A stretch of 64,000 nucleotides of DNA from JACCZX01 sp963807155 (GCA_963807155.1 CAWEAZ010000029.1:248001-312000), one strand, 5' to 3'. Counted from the stretch's first letter, positions 1 to 10,182 are shown. Numbers and translations: made by a program. Notes: generated from the sequence alone by a model not told the origin.

Positions 1-66
1 GGGCATGGCGATGAGGAACTGATGCTTCAGGTCCATTGGGCTATGGACCTTCGGTTCGCTCGGCAT
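1..66 (-). CDS. YqgE/AlgH family protein (UPF0301), N-terminal fragment
   Basis: The window edge cuts this gene after 22 codons. The start ATG is at 66 and the reading ends in LKHQFLIAMP, the typical opening of YqgE/AlgH proteins, a small conserved family of uncertain function often called a putative transcriptional regulator. It lies 80 bases downstream of chpA on the same strand. In betaproteobacteria this gene commonly follows the pilus chemosensory cluster and leads into ruvX and pyrimidine genes, which supports the call. Only the first 22 residues are visible, so the identification rests on a short motif plus context. Confidence 0.7.
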   Translation of the reverse strand, partial: MPSEPKVHSPMDLKHQFLIAMP

Positions 67-106
67 GAGGGCGGATTGTAAACTGCCTCTCACGCCTTTT
101 GCGCGG

Positions 107-131
107 CGATCTGTGTGAGATGCACAGATCG
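107..131 (-). terminator. Hairpin between chpA and yqgE
   Basis: A perfect 9-bp inverted repeat, CGATCTGTG at 107-115 and CACAGATCG at 123-131, encloses a 7-base loop. It sits just past the chpA stop codon. There is no clear T run on the minus strand after it, so it may be a weak or Rho-assisted terminator or an mRNA-stabilising hairpin rather than a full intrinsic terminator. Confidence 0.4.
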
Positions 132-145
132 CGCCGATTGAGCGC

Positions 146-3100
146 CTAAGCGGTAACGCGTTCCGCCAAATACTGCTTGATGAACTTCAGTAGCTCATCT
201 TCCTGATACGGCTTGCCCAGGTATTCATTGACCCCGAGCTCGAACGCCATGCTCCGGTGTTTCTCTGCCGTGCGCGATGTAATCATGATGATGGGAATTT
301 CGGCCGTCTTCTTGTTGCCACGTACGTTGCGCGTCAGGTCGTACCCGTCCATGCGCGGCATCTCGATATCGACCAGCATGATGTCGGGCCTCACGTCCTG
401 CAGCTGTCGCAACGCGTCGACTCCATCTTTCGCCAGAAGGACCGTGTAGCCCTGCCGCTCGAGCAACCGCTGAGTGACTCTGCGCACCGTCAACGAATCG
501 TCGACCACCATGACCGTCGGCACCGTTGACGTCGACAATTCCGTCACGTGATCGATTCGCTTCTGCGCCGCCTTGGCCTCGTCACGCGCATCGGGCGCGA
601 CGTCGAAGACGGCAGGCGGCTCCGGCGCACGCGTGATCAACTGCACCGGGTTGATGATCAATACGATCTCGCCGTTGCCAAGAATCGTTGCTCCCAAGAT
701 GCCGGCCATCCGTGCCACCTGCACGCCGACGTTCTTGACCACGACCTCCTGATTGCTCGATACCTCATCGACCGCGATCGCCAGCCGGTCGTCACCCGAG
801 CGCAGCAGCACCACCGGTGTTTGGCGCGCCAGATGTGGCGTCGTTTCTTCGCCGAGCAACTGAGTCAGCGGCCGTAGAACGATCGAACCGACCGGCGGAA
901 TTTCGATGATTCCATCGGTAAGCGCAGCCAGCAAAACCGCCGGCCGATAGCGCCGTACCTGCTCGACCATGCCGGCGGGAATCGCATAGCGCCGCCCACC
1001 AATGCCAACCAGCACCACCTGCGCAACCGCCAAGGTCATCGGCAGATAAAGCGTGAACCGCGTCCCGCGTCCGCTTTCGCTCGAGATCGAGATCCGTCCG
1101 CCGAACGACGCCAGCTCGGCGCGCACCACGTCCATACCGACACCGCGACCCGCCAACTCGGTCACTTCCGTCGCCGTCGTAAAGCCCGGCTGGAAAATCA
1201 ACTCCATCAGCTCGCGGTCACTCAATATCTGATCGGGCGTGATCAACTCGCGCTCGACGGCGCGCGCCTGAATCCGATCCAGGTGCAGACCTCCGCCGTC
1301 GTCATTGATGACGACAATAATTTCGTTGCCCTCTTGCCGCACGTCGAGCGTCAGCTCACCCGTCTCGGGCTTGCCGGCAGCGCGGCGCTCGGCCGGTACC
1401 TCCAATCCGTGCACGATCGCATTGCGAATCAGGTGCTCAAACGGTCCAGCCATCTTTTCAAGCACGCCACGGTCAAGTTCGGTCGCAGCGCCGCGAATAT
1501 CGAGATTGACGCGCTTGTCGAGCTCCTTCGCAACCTGCCGCGCAACGCGATACAAACGTTCCGAGACGTTCGAAAATGGCACCAGCCGCACGCGCATCAG
1601 TTGTTGCTGCAGGTCACGCGTCAGGCGCGACTGCGAAGTCAGATCGGTGTCCGCGCTCTGCAGCCCTTTCAACATATTGCTCTGAACCATTGCGACGTCT
1701 TCGACCGATTCGGCAAGCATCCGCGTCAGTTCCTGCAGACGCGTGTAGCGATCGAACTCGAGCGGATCAAAATCCGCCGATTCGCGCGACAGCTTGTCGC
1801 CGCGCGCCTGGATCTGAGCGTCGGCCTGGATCTCGACTTCCCTCAGCTGCGCGCGTAGCCGCGAAATGTTTTCGGTCAAGTCGGTCAATGATCCCTTGAT
1901 CGTTCCGACCTCGTTTTCGAGCTTTGAGCGCGCGATCGAGACTTCGCCCGCCTGGTCGACCAGCTTGTCGAGGACGTCGGAGCGCACGCGAATGAAGGTC
2001 GCGGCCTGCTGCGCTCCCGGCGCTGCCGCAGTCATCGTCGCGCTGACTTCGCCACCCATGGCTGACAGCGGAGAAACCACTGCCGACCTTTGCGCGTCGC
2101 CACGCGCTTCAGCCTTGCTATCGGCACGGGCCGCGGCGATATCGATCACCGGCGCGCGATGGGGCTGGTCCGCGCTCGCTGCTGTTGCAGCAGTCTGTGC
2201 AACAGCAGCGGACTGAACACTCGCCGCCATCGGATTTTGCAGCTCGTCGTACAGCGCCATCGCGTGGTCGTATTGCGAGTGCAGATCGTCGATGATCACC
2301 GGCGGCACGTCGGCCAATTGCATCGCGGCTTCAATGCGTGTTTCCATCTCGTGCACGGCTTCGCCGAGGCGCATCGCGCCCGCCATCCTCGCACTGCCTT
2401 TGACCGTGTGCAGCTTGCGCATCAGATCGCGCGCCAATTCGCCGTCATTGGGATTGCTCGCAAGCCCGCGCAAGTTTGTGGCCACCGAAGGAAGCAGCTC
2501 GGCAGCCTCCGTCAAAAATACTTCCAGCAGCTCGGCATCGAGCTCGTCACGCAGCCGCGCGGCGGCGGGTTGTTCTGCTTCCGATTCCGTAACGGACTCA
2601 CTCGCCTCGGTGTCCGTATCGCTTCTCGCGACGGCCCTGCGCTCTGTAAATGTCGCGTCGCCCTCGTCGACGGGCTCCGCGGTGACGGTTTCCTGCGGCG
2701 CAGGCTCCTGCGCCACTGCCTCAACGTCATCGGGGATTGCAGCCGGCTCGACAACCTCGACCGTACTGGGCTCCAGCAGCTCTTCGTCCAACGACGCATC
2801 GACTTGAACCAGATGCAACGCAGAGCCGGCGTGCGCATCCTCATGCAACGCGCTGTGGGCTCGCACGACGGACATCAGATCCTGCAGCGCCCCAGCCTCG
2901 AGCGGAGCTTCATCCGGATAAATGCCCGCGGCAAACTGATGCAGCATTCCACGCACACGATCGGAAACGCGCTCGAGCGTGTCGAACTGCGCCGGTGTCA
3001 GCGGCATATGCCGCGGACCCAACATGGTCAGCGTGCGCATCAAATCATCCAGCGGCTCGGCAATCGAGACCACCGGTGCCAATCCGACCGTCTTCGATAT

Positions 3101-6022
3101 TCCCGACAGCGAGTGCGCGCGCCGCATGATGTTCGGAGTCACGCCGCGTGCCGGCTCGTAGCGCCACTCGGCGATATCGTTCGCGAGTACACGAATGCAC
3201 TCATCGGCCTCGGTCAGGAAGATCGAGTACAGCCCATGACTGATCTCGAGAGGTCCAATCCGCTTGATGTCTTCGCTGCCAGATTCTTCCGTGGCGCTTG
3301 GAATGGAGGCCTTTAGCGCCGCTGCAGGCACCTCAGTCGCCGACCCTTCCGCCGAGACTGCAGCGTCTTCGGTGATGTGCGGCACGTCGCCAAAGCTAAT
3401 GTCGGCAATCGTCAGTTCAGTATCTTCGTTGTCCCCTTTTGCGGGCAGCGCGTCTATGACCACTGCCGGCGCGCTGCCGTCAGACTTTGGGACGACTGGA
3501 CTTCCGGGCAATGCGTGTGCGTATTCGAACGCACCGCCTTCGCGAACGGCCTGCGCCGATCGCACCAAAGGTATCGGATCAGGCTCCGCCCCGGGATTGC
3601 GGGCAATCTGGCTAATCCAGTCGCGAATCACGCGCTGTGCGCCCTCAGCGAGATCAAGCAGATCGTCGCTCGCCGCGCGCTCCTGCGCCAGCCACAAGTT
3701 GAAACACTGCTCGACCGCCCACGCGCCTTCGCCGACCGTCTTGAAGCCGACCATGCGACTCGAGCCCTTGAGCGTATGAAACGCGCGCCGCACGGTGGTC
3801 AGCGTGGCCTGATCATCGCGCGTGGTACGCAGCATCTCGAGCTGCTCGCTGATGCTGTCGAGAACGTCACGCGCTTCCTCGACGAAAATCTGGCGCAGTT
3901 CATTGTCAGCCGCCGCTTCAGACACCGGCATTGGCGCGGTCGGCTTCGGTGTTGGAGCGCTAAGCGGCGCCAGTAGCTGCTCGAGCTCGGCCGCGTCTTC
4001 GCGCCGGTGCGTTTCTTTTAGTTGCTCCAACAACTGCGACGCCCGGGCTGCGTTTTGCTTTAGCGGATCGTTGTCGAGCAAGTCGGCTTCGTTGGCAAGT
4101 GTCGGCAACAGACGCTCGAGCTCTTCGATCGCGCGCGCGTCGCCGGCCACCTGCATCAGCCGTACTGCCTGCGTATGCGCTGCTTCGAGTGTCTTTAGGG
4201 CGGCAGACTCGACATTGTCGCCACGCCTTGCGGGCAGGCGAATGTCAACCGTACGCGGAGCAATGAAATCATCGTCCGCTGGTGCAGTGACGGTATCGGT
4301 CCCCTGCAACTGACCGAGATCGGCACTGAAAATCCCGGTGGCAGGGTCGTAGCGGAACATGCCGCGCGGGCGATCCGCATCCTGGCCAACGCTTTCAACA
4401 AAGAATCCGATCGCACCAAGATTCTGCGCGATGCGGCCGAACGCATCGGGCTCGGGTGCCACGGTCGCATCCGCGAAACGCGCGATCGACGCTTGCACGT
4501 TGCGCAAGGCCGCGACGGGCTCGTCATAGCCGAGCAACGACAACACACCGCACACTTGATCGAACATCGCGGTCGTCGCTGGTAGATCGGTGCGCTCGAG
4601 CGGGTTGCGGAAGAAGCGGTCGAGCCGCTGCTCGATATCGCGCAGCGTCGCCTGTGTTTCCGCCACGACCGTGCCCATCGTCAGCCGATCCTGCGCACGC
4701 CGCGCCAGCTCGGACATCCACGGGCCCGCCTGCGGCAGCGCCTGGCCGTTGCGCGCCTTCGCGAGCCGGTCGATCACCTGCAGTGCACGTCCTTCGTATT
4801 CGGATTCGATCTGCGGCAGCTCATCGACGCCCAGATCGACAAACAACAAAGCCGAGGCCACTTCCAGCCCTACGGATTCGCGCAGATTCGGCGCCAGCTT
4901 GGCGAACTCTTTGGTCACGCGACCGATCGCCTCGATCGTCGCAACCAGAGGTCGCGCATGCAACTTGTGCGACGTCTCGCGTGCAAGCAAGATTTCATGC
5001 TCAAACTTGGAAGTGTCTCCTGCGCCCGCAACGACCTGGCCCCAGAGCTGCTTCGCCTGCACGAGCGCCTCTTTCAACGCACGCAACGCGTCGGCGTCGA
5101 GCGCCGTCAGGCTCGCACGCTCGAAATCGGCCGGAATCAGCGCGTCGAGGCCATAGAGACGCTTGACTTCGGCGACGCGCGCCAGTGAACCCTCCGCACG
5201 TCCGACGTAGTACAGCGTATCGACCATCAAGCGTTCGGCCACCGCCCCGCCGCCTTCGATCATCCGGCGCAGTTGCAGATTGAGCCGCGCGAGCACACGC
5301 TTGAGGTCAACGTCGACTGCGACAGCGCCTGCTTCGAGTGCTTCCAGCAAACCCCGCGCGATCCACCAGAAACTGCGTGCAAGTCCGCGCTGTGGCATGT
5401 GCTCGAGATCGGACAGCGCTTCGCGCATCCGTTTGCGCGGCGCGGCGTCGTCCGAGTTGCGCAAAAAGCCCAGCAGCCCCAACTCAAATCGTGCGCGCCG
5501 GTCGCGCAACTGGCGCGGCGTGAAGTTGCGGGCCTCGATTTGATGAAATGCCGGTCGGCGCGACAGGTCTGGAAATACCAGATCCGCAGGGTGAACGCGG
5601 GTTGCCTGGTTCAACAGCAGCACGTCGCGGTAGTACGGATACAGCTTGATCGGTTGATTCGGTCGGCCCGATAAGAGGCCTTCCAGATACGCCATCACCG
5701 CCGACAGCGCGGTTTCGATCGTGCGTATCGGCGCGGGGGAACACTCTTTCGGATCGGCCTCGAAACGGCGCGTCAGATGTTCGATGGCCTCGGTGACCAG
5801 CGCGACGCCGCGCAAGTCGAGTAACTGCAACGCGCCGTTGGCCTGATGAATCTGATTGCGCGCGTTGCGAATCTGGTCGACGTCCTGCTTATTCGCGACG
5901 AACCCCTTCAGACCGTTGACCGCGTCGGTCAACGAATTGCGAATTTCATCGATGACCCAGGCCAGCGGTGCGATGTCAGGAGCGGCGCCTACCAACTGAT
6001 TTGGATCGTGTTTTTCAGCCAT
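146..6022 (-). CDS. chpA: ChpA/PilL-type hybrid chemosensory histidine kinase
   Basis: A CheA-like kinase of the type IV pilus (Pil-Chp) chemosensory system, 1958 residues, predicted cytoplasmic. Phosphotransfer (HPt) sites are visible at H749 (FHTLKGSSR), H970 (AHSLSGIS, more divergent) and H1205 (LHTVKGSAR), after a long N-terminal region with degenerate HPt-like helices. The kinase core has a dimerisation helix near 1350-1400, an N-box LIRNAIVHG around N1534, INDDGGG near 1572 and GRGVGMDVV near 1625. A CheW-like domain follows, then a C-terminal receiver (1833-1958) with its phospho-acceptor at D1885. Pseudomonas ChpA has more HPt sites. It is the last gene of the rubredoxin-pilG-pilH-pilI-pilJ operon, 4 bases after pilJ. 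PilG and PilH are the expected phosphate acceptors and pilus extension/retraction or twitching the output. Confidence 0.93.
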   Translation of the reverse strand: MAEKHDPNQLVGAAPDIAPLAWVIDEIRNSLTDAVNGLKGFVANKQDVDQIRNARNQIHQANGALQLLDLRGVALVTEAIEHLTRRFEADPKECSPAPIRTIETALSAVMAYLEGLLSGRPNQPIKLYPYYRDVLLLNQATRVHPADLVFPDLSRRPAFHQIEARNFTPRQLRDRRARFELGLLGFLRNSDDAAPRKRMREALSDLEHMPQRGLARSFWWIARGLLEALEAGAVAVDVDLKRVLARLNLQLRRMIEGGGAVAERLMVDTLYYVGRAEGSLARVAEVKRLYGLDALIPADFERASLTALDADALRALKEALVQAKQLWGQVVAGAGDTSKFEHEILLARETSHKLHARPLVATIEAIGRVTKEFAKLAPNLRESVGLEVASALLFVDLGVDELPQIESEYEGRALQVIDRLAKARNGQALPQAGPWMSELARRAQDRLTMGTVVAETQATLRDIEQRLDRFFRNPLERTDLPATTAMFDQVCGVLSLLGYDEPVAALRNVQASIARFADATVAPEPDAFGRIAQNLGAIGFFVESVGQDADRPRGMFRYDPATGIFSADLGQLQGTDTVTAPADDDFIAPRTVDIRLPARRGDNVESAALKTLEAAHTQAVRLMQVAGDARAIEELERLLPTLANEADLLDNDPLKQNAARASQLLEQLKETHRREDAAELEQLLAPLSAPTPKPTAPMPVSEAAADNELRQIFVEEARDVLDSISEQLEMLRTTRDDQATLTTVRRAFHTLKGSSRMVGFKTVGEGAWAVEQCFNLWLAQERAASDDLLDLAEGAQRVIRDWISQIARNPGAEPDPIPLVRSAQAVREGGAFEYAHALPGSPVVPKSDGSAPAVVIDALPAKGDNEDTELTIADISFGDVPHITEDAAVSAEGSATEVPAAALKASIPSATEESGSEDIKRIGPLEISHGLYSIFLTEADECIRVLANDIAEWRYEPARGVTPNIMRRAHSLSGISKTVGLAPVVSIAEPLDDLMRTLTMLGPRHMPLTPAQFDTLERVSDRVRGMLHQFAAGIYPDEAPLEAGALQDLMSVVRAHSALHEDAHAGSALHLVQVDASLDEELLEPSTVEVVEPAAIPDDVEAVAQEPAPQETVTAEPVDEGDATFTERRAVARSDTDTEASESVTESEAEQPAAARLRDELDAELLEVFLTEAAELLPSVATNLRGLASNPNDGELARDLMRKLHTVKGSARMAGAMRLGEAVHEMETRIEAAMQLADVPPVIIDDLHSQYDHAMALYDELQNPMAASVQSAAVAQTAATAASADQPHRAPVIDIAAARADSKAEARGDAQRSAVVSPLSAMGGEVSATMTAAAPGAQQAATFIRVRSDVLDKLVDQAGEVSIARSKLENEVGTIKGSLTDLTENISRLRAQLREVEIQADAQIQARGDKLSRESADFDPLEFDRYTRLQELTRMLAESVEDVAMVQSNMLKGLQSADTDLTSQSRLTRDLQQQLMRVRLVPFSNVSERLYRVARQVAKELDKRVNLDIRGAATELDRGVLEKMAGPFEHLIRNAIVHGLEVPAERRAAGKPETGELTLDVRQEGNEIIVVINDDGGGLHLDRIQARAVERELITPDQILSDRELMELIFQPGFTTATEVTELAGRGVGMDVVRAELASFGGRISISSESGRGTRFTLYLPMTLAVAQVVLVGIGGRRYAIPAGMVEQVRRYRPAVLLAALTDGIIEIPPVGSIVLRPLTQLLGEETTPHLARQTPVVLLRSGDDRLAIAVDEVSSNQEVVVKNVGVQVARMAGILGATILGNGEIVLIINPVQLITRAPEPPAVFDVAPDARDEAKAAQKRIDHVTELSTSTVPTVMVVDDSLTVRRVTQRLLERQGYTVLLAKDGVDALRQLQDVRPDIMLVDIEMPRMDGYDLTRNVRGNKKTAEIPIIMITSRTAEKHRSMAFELGVNEYLGKPYQEDELLKFIKQYLAERVTA

Positions 6023-6026
6023 GTGG

Positions 6027-8298
6027 TTATCCGACTCGGAAGCGAGCGACCGACGCCTTCAATTCACGTGCGAGCGTCGCAAGTTGACCGATCGATTGCG
6101 CCGCTTGCCGTGTGCCCTGCGACGTCTGCTCGGTCACCGTCAAGATGCGTTCGATCGAATGAGCAACACCGCCTGCAGATTGCGCTTGATCGTTGGTGGC
6201 AGACGCGATCTTCTCGACCTGATCGGTCAACTGGCGCGAGACGCGTCCGATATCCGACAGCGCGTTGCCCGCCGCGTCTGACAGCTTCGCGCCTTCGACC
6301 ACGCCCTGCGTACTCTTTTCCATAGCGGCGACCGCGTCCTGCGTATCGGTTTGAATCGTGCGCACGAGCGCGCCGATCTGCTTGGCAGCCTCCGCTGACC
6401 GATCGGCCAGACGCTGCACTTCTTCGGCCACGACCGAGAATCCTCGTCCCGCTTCGCCCGCCGACGCCGCCTGAATCGCCGCGTTCAGCGCCAGCACGTT
6501 TGTCTGCTCGGTAATGTCGGTAATCAGCTCGACGATCTCGCCGATCTCCTGCGACGATTCACCGAGTCGCTTGATGCGTTTCGCGGTTTCCTGAATCTGC
6601 TCGCGAATCTCGTTCATGCCGCTGATTTGGTTGAACACCGCGCGCTGACCGCGCTCGGCCGCTTCCAGAGAAGCGCGTGCGACTTTCGCCGACTCACCCG
6701 CATTCTTCGAGACGTCGTTAATTTGCGACGCCATCTTCAATACCTTGTCGCCCGTGTCCTTGATCTCTTGCGATTGCGCCTCGGACGCTGTCAACAATCG
6801 AGTTGCTATGTCCCGCGCCTGTGTAGAAGCCGTGTTGACCTGCTCGGCCGTGTTGTTGATGCGGCCTACCAGGCCGCGCAATTCTTCAACCGTGTAATTC
6901 ACGGAGTCCGCTATGGCGCCTGTAATGTCTTCCGACACGGTGGCCTGCACCGTCAGGTTGCCGTCTGCCACTTCCTGCAACTCATTCATCAGCCGCAAAA
7001 TCGCAGCCTGATTCACATCATTGGTTTTCTTCGCATCCTGCTCGAGCCGCTCAGCCTGCATCCGCTGCACATTGGCCTCGGAGGCACGGTGCCGGGTGTC
7101 TTCGAGCAGGACTTTGAAAATCGCAAGGCCCGCAAGCAGCAAGCCGCTGCCGAACATCACCATCAGGATGAAATTCAGCACGCGCGTGCGCTGCGCGGCC
7201 GTGTACAGCCCGCTTAGCTGGCTGACCTGCTGCCGCAGCATTTCGGAGTCGCGCAGAATGCCGAGCTCGGCTTCCTTGGCTTGCACGATCGCCTGCAGGC
7301 TTCCAAGTGCGCCCTCGATCGATTTCTGGAATTCGCCGTAGACCTTCAGCAGTTCCTGCAGCCGCGAGCGCGCCTCGGTATCGGTGGCGGGGCTGACACG
7401 CAGCGCATCGCTTCCTGACAGCAGCGCTTGCGTCAAGTCGCGAAACTGGTTGATGTCGCGGCCGAGCGTCAGCGCAACTTCCGCATTCGCCACGTTGCCT
7501 GCGACCAGACGAATTGGCGCTCTTGCCGAGCCGCTGCGTCAGCGTGACAAGCTGGCCGGCGGTGGCAATTTCGCGCGACGGCGCGCCCACCTGCAGCTTC
7601 AGCGCCATGATTTCTTCAGTCAACTGCTGCAGACGCGGGCTGGCGTCATTGATCTTCTTGATCACATCCCCGAACGCCAGCAGAATTTTCTCGTTGGACA
7701 GAATCACCGACGCTGCGGACTCGCTCGCGCGCCAGTTGCTCTGCAGCTTGTCGAGCTCAGGCGTGATCGCGTCGCTGCTGGTCGCAGATAGATCACGTTT
7801 CTGGTCGCCCTTCGTCAACGCTTCGAGATTGTTGGCAATCGCGTCGCGGCTTTCCTGGACTTCGGTAAACGCGGCGCGGTTGCCGCCCACCGCATTCGGC
7901 GCTGCCTTCGCAAGCCGCTGCGTGTGCATCAGTGTGTCGCCGACGATTTCAATCTGCATTGCACCGTTGGACGCCGCGCGGTTATCGATAAAAAGCACGA
8001 GAACGAACAGAAGCAGGCAGGTAATGAGTAACGCCAACAGCATCTGAACCTGCGAGTTGACCGGCTTGTCGCCGATCACGGGCAGCCGCATTTCGATCAG
8101 ACGGTCCATGAAGCGCATCGCGCGGCCGCTGCTGCCAGCGCGCTCGAGCATGACCGTCTTCGGCGCCGGCTCCGAGATGGTGGTACGCGGCGCCATCGTG
8201 TCTAACACCGTCGACGGACGAAACGGATCGCCGCGGTTACGGCTCGATCGTTCCTTCGGCCTTTTCTTGACTGCTACCGGTCCCATGTCGAGTGCCAT
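6027..8298 (-). CDS. pilJ: PilJ, type IV pilus chemoreceptor (frameshifted as read)
   Basis: The methyl-accepting chemoreceptor of the Pil-Chp pathway, about 756 residues once one extra base is discounted. The start ATG at 8298 follows a good GGAGGA site. A first membrane segment (MLLALLITCLLLFVLVLFI) precedes a periplasmic sensor region, a second segment (FILMVMFGSGLLLAGLAIF) follows, then HAMP-like and MCP signalling helices with the conserved hairpin tip EEVQRLADRSAEAAKQI. The frame breaks near 7512: the reading TQRLGKSAN continues as RLVAGNVANAEVALTL only if one base of the AA pair at 7512-7513 is removed. Both halves are otherwise intact, so a sequencing error is more likely than a pseudogene. 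It is followed by chpA after 4 bases. Confidence 0.88.
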
Positions 8299-8338
8299 TC
8301 AAATCCTCCGCCGCTACAACTCCGCCGTTACACCGTGT

Positions 8339-8357
8339 GCCGCTCGAAGCGAGCGGC
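8339..8357. other. Strong hairpin in the pilI-pilJ gap
   Basis: GCCGCTCG (8339-8346) and CGAGCGGC (8350-8357) form a perfect 8-bp stem with a 3-base loop. It lies in the 129-base gap between pilI and pilJ, the widest gap of the operon. There is no T run on either side, so an mRNA processing or stability element is more likely than a terminator. Confidence 0.4.
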
Positions 8358-8427
8358 ATCGTATCGCCGCCGTTTCTTTTGGTCAGCGGTCCTATTTTTG
8401 GCTGCCAGGTGTTGCTTTATGCCTCAC

Positions 8428-8970
8428 TCATACTGCGATCGCCGCAAAATGCGTCGACGTCGCCAACTCGCGTAATTCGAGCGCAGTCATCGTCAGTCCG
8501 TCGCTATCCCGATAGCGAACATGCTCCCAACTGGCGCGGCCGGCTGGCGGCGCACCATCGAGCGGCGTCAGATCTTTCAGATTTCGGATGCCGAAAGCGC
8601 GCGTCACCAGAATTCCCGCGTTCACCCCAAGCACTTCGCCGAACACGAGCACCTGCTGCGTCAGTTCCGGCGCCAAGGGTTCACGGCCCATCAGGTGCAG
8701 AAGATCCACCACACCAATCAGTCTTCCGCGCACATTGGCGAGTCCGCGGTACCAGGGCCGTGTCCAAGGTACCGGCGTGATTTCCGGCAGGCTGACGATC
8801 TCACCGGCCAACGCCATTTCGATCAAATAGTTTTCGGAGCCGATACGTATCGCAAGACGCGTCGGCTCGACGGGCTTGTTCGGCGCTTCCTTCAGGCGTT
8901 GCGCCAGCTGCGTCGAGAATTCGCGCAGTTTGACGAGTTGCCGGTTGGTGGCTTCGCCGCTGGTGGCCAT
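8428..8970 (-). CDS. pilI: PilI, CheW-like coupling protein
   Basis: A CheW-domain adaptor of 180 residues that should couple the PilJ receptor to the ChpA kinase. The reading frame is open further upstream, but a start at 9069 would overlap pilH. The ATG at 8970 (MATSGEATNRQL) gives the expected length and clears pilH by 28 bases. Family features visible are IRIGSENYLIEMALAGEIV, then VRGRLIGVVDL and a C-terminal ELRELATSTHF helix. It belongs to the pilG-pilH-pilI-pilJ-chpA operon. Confidence 0.85.
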   Translation of the reverse strand: MATSGEATNRQLVKLREFSTQLAQRLKEAPNKPVEPTRLAIRIGSENYLIEMALAGEIVSLPEITPVPWTRPWYRGLANVRGRLIGVVDLLHLMGREPLAPELTQQVLVFGEVLGVNAGILVTRAFGIRNLKDLTPLDGAPPAGRASWEHVRYRDSDGLTMTALELRELATSTHFAAIAV

Positions 8971-8998
8971 TGTGGAAGTCGCTCGCCCGGCTCGTCGA

Positions 8999-9364
8999 CT
9001 AGTTAAAAGCGGCGATCTTCTCGAGCAACTCGTCGGCCTTGACTGGCTTGACGACGTAGTCGCGCGCACCCTGCCGCAGGCCCCAGATGCGATCGGTCTG
9101 CTGATTCTTGCTTGTGCACATGATGATCGGGATGTTCTGCGTGACCGGATCCTTGGACAACGCGCGCGTCAGCTGAAAGCCGTTTTGCCCTGGCATCACA
9201 ACGTCCATCAGAATCAAATCCGGAATCAATGTCTTGACCTTGATCATTGCTTCGTCCGCGTTCTCCGCGGTCGATACGGCATAGCCCTGCTTGGTCAGCA
9301 TCTCGGTCAAGACGTGACGCTCCGTCGGTGAATCGTCGACGATTAATACTTTCTTGATCGGCAT
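8999..9364 (-). CDS. pilH: PilH, single-domain response regulator
   Basis: A stand-alone receiver domain of 121 residues beginning MPIKKVLIVDDSPTERH. The acidic pair follows strand 1, the phospho-acceptor is in LILMDVVMPGQNG, and the conserved Lys is in DYVVKPVKADELL. I chose the ATG at 9364 over an upstream one because a GGGGAGAG site lies just before it and the family starts here. PilH usually acts opposite PilG in pilus retraction control or as a phosphate sink; that role is known for the family and not shown by the sequence. It lies 31 bases downstream of pilG. Confidence 0.88.
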   Translation of the reverse strand: MPIKKVLIVDDSPTERHVLTEMLTKQGYAVSTAENADEAMIKVKTLIPDLILMDVVMPGQNGFQLTRALSKDPVTQNIPIIMCTSKNQQTDRIWGLRQGARDYVVKPVKADELLEKIAAFN

Positions 9365-9395
9365 GGCTCTCCCCTGGGCCAACAGCTTCGGATTC

Positions 9396-9791
9396 TTAGT
9401 TCATCGAATGCTGTCGTACGGCGGTCAGCAGGCTGTCCTTTGTAAACGGCTTGGTCAGATATTCACTGGAGCCGACCATGCGCCCACGCGCCCGATCGAA
9501 CAATCCGTCCTTTGAAGACAGCATCACCACCGGCGTCTTATGAAAGCGCGGGCTGCGCTTGATCAGAGCGCACGTCTGATAGCCATCAAGACGCGGCATC
9601 AAGATGTCGCAGAAAATGATGTTGGGTTGGTGATCGTTGATTTTCGAAAGCGCCTCGAAGCCGTCCTGCGCCAGGATTACCTGACATCCGGCCTGCGATA
9701 GAAAAATTTCCGCGCTTCGACGGATGGTGTTCGAATCGTCGATCACCATCACTTTCTTTCCCCGGATTTCCGAGAGGTCCTGAGCCGCCAT
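9396..9791 (-). CDS. pilG: PilG, single-domain response regulator
   Basis: A receiver-only protein of 131 residues. It shows KVMVIDDSNTIRRSAEIFL at the N-terminus, the acceptor Asp in IIFCDILMPRLDGY and the conserved Lys in EYLTKPFTKDSLL. The TIRR motif after the acidic pair is typical of PilG. Family members connect the ChpA kinase to pilus assembly ATPases and cAMP production. It is followed by pilH, pilI, pilJ and chpA on the same strand. Confidence 0.88.
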   Translation of the reverse strand: MAAQDLSEIRGKKVMVIDDSNTIRRSAEIFLSQAGCQVILAQDGFEALSKINDHQPNIIFCDILMPRLDGYQTCALIKRSPRFHKTPVVMLSSKDGLFDRARGRMVGSSEYLTKPFTKDSLLTAVRQHSMN

Positions 9792-9880
9792 CTGCCGCTA
9801 CCCATTTCACGCTTGTCAACCGAGCCTGCGTTGTACGCGACAATGGCTCGCGCTCAGCGCCGAATACCGAGGTTCCGAGG

Positions 9881-10045
9881 TCAGATTTCAACCATTTCGA
9901 AATCTTCTTTGCGCGCCCCGCACTCGGGACACGTCCAATTCGGAGGAATGTCTTCCCATCGCGTCCCCGCCGCGACTCCTGCTTCCGGAACCCCCGCTGC
10001 CTCGTCATAGATCCAGCCACAGATGAGACACATCCAGGTTTTCAT
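9881..10045 (-). CDS. Rubredoxin
   Basis: A 54-residue iron protein with two knuckles, CLICGWIYDEAAG and CPECGARKEDF, carrying the four Cys ligands of a mononuclear iron site. It transfers single electrons in the cytoplasm. The frame is open further upstream, but the ATG at 10045 gives MKTWMCLICGWIYDE, the usual start. It precedes pilG on the same strand with an 89-base gap, an arrangement common in betaproteobacteria. Co-transcription is inferred. No functional link to pilus signalling is evident from sequence. Confidence 0.92.
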   Translation of the reverse strand: MKTWMCLICGWIYDEAAGVPEAGVAAGTRWEDIPPNWTCPECGARKEDFEMVEI

Positions 10046-10182
10046 CGCAACGCCGGTATCCATCGTGTCAAACCAAAGAAAGCCGACGCTGAGTGCAACT
10101 CTGGATCCAACTTCAAAAAGCGCGAACTCGACGGCTAAAATCAACAGGTTAGCGGGCGATCATAACGTGGCATCACAGGTAT

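Noticed and set aside
2090..3316. A 408-codon plus-strand frame opposite chpA
   Set aside because: High-GC antisense shadow of a well-supported gene, with no recognisable domain.
6027..8298. Programmed frameshifting in pilJ
   Set aside because: The site lacks a slippery heptamer and stimulatory structure, and the same type of one-base shift occurs in many unrelated genes here.
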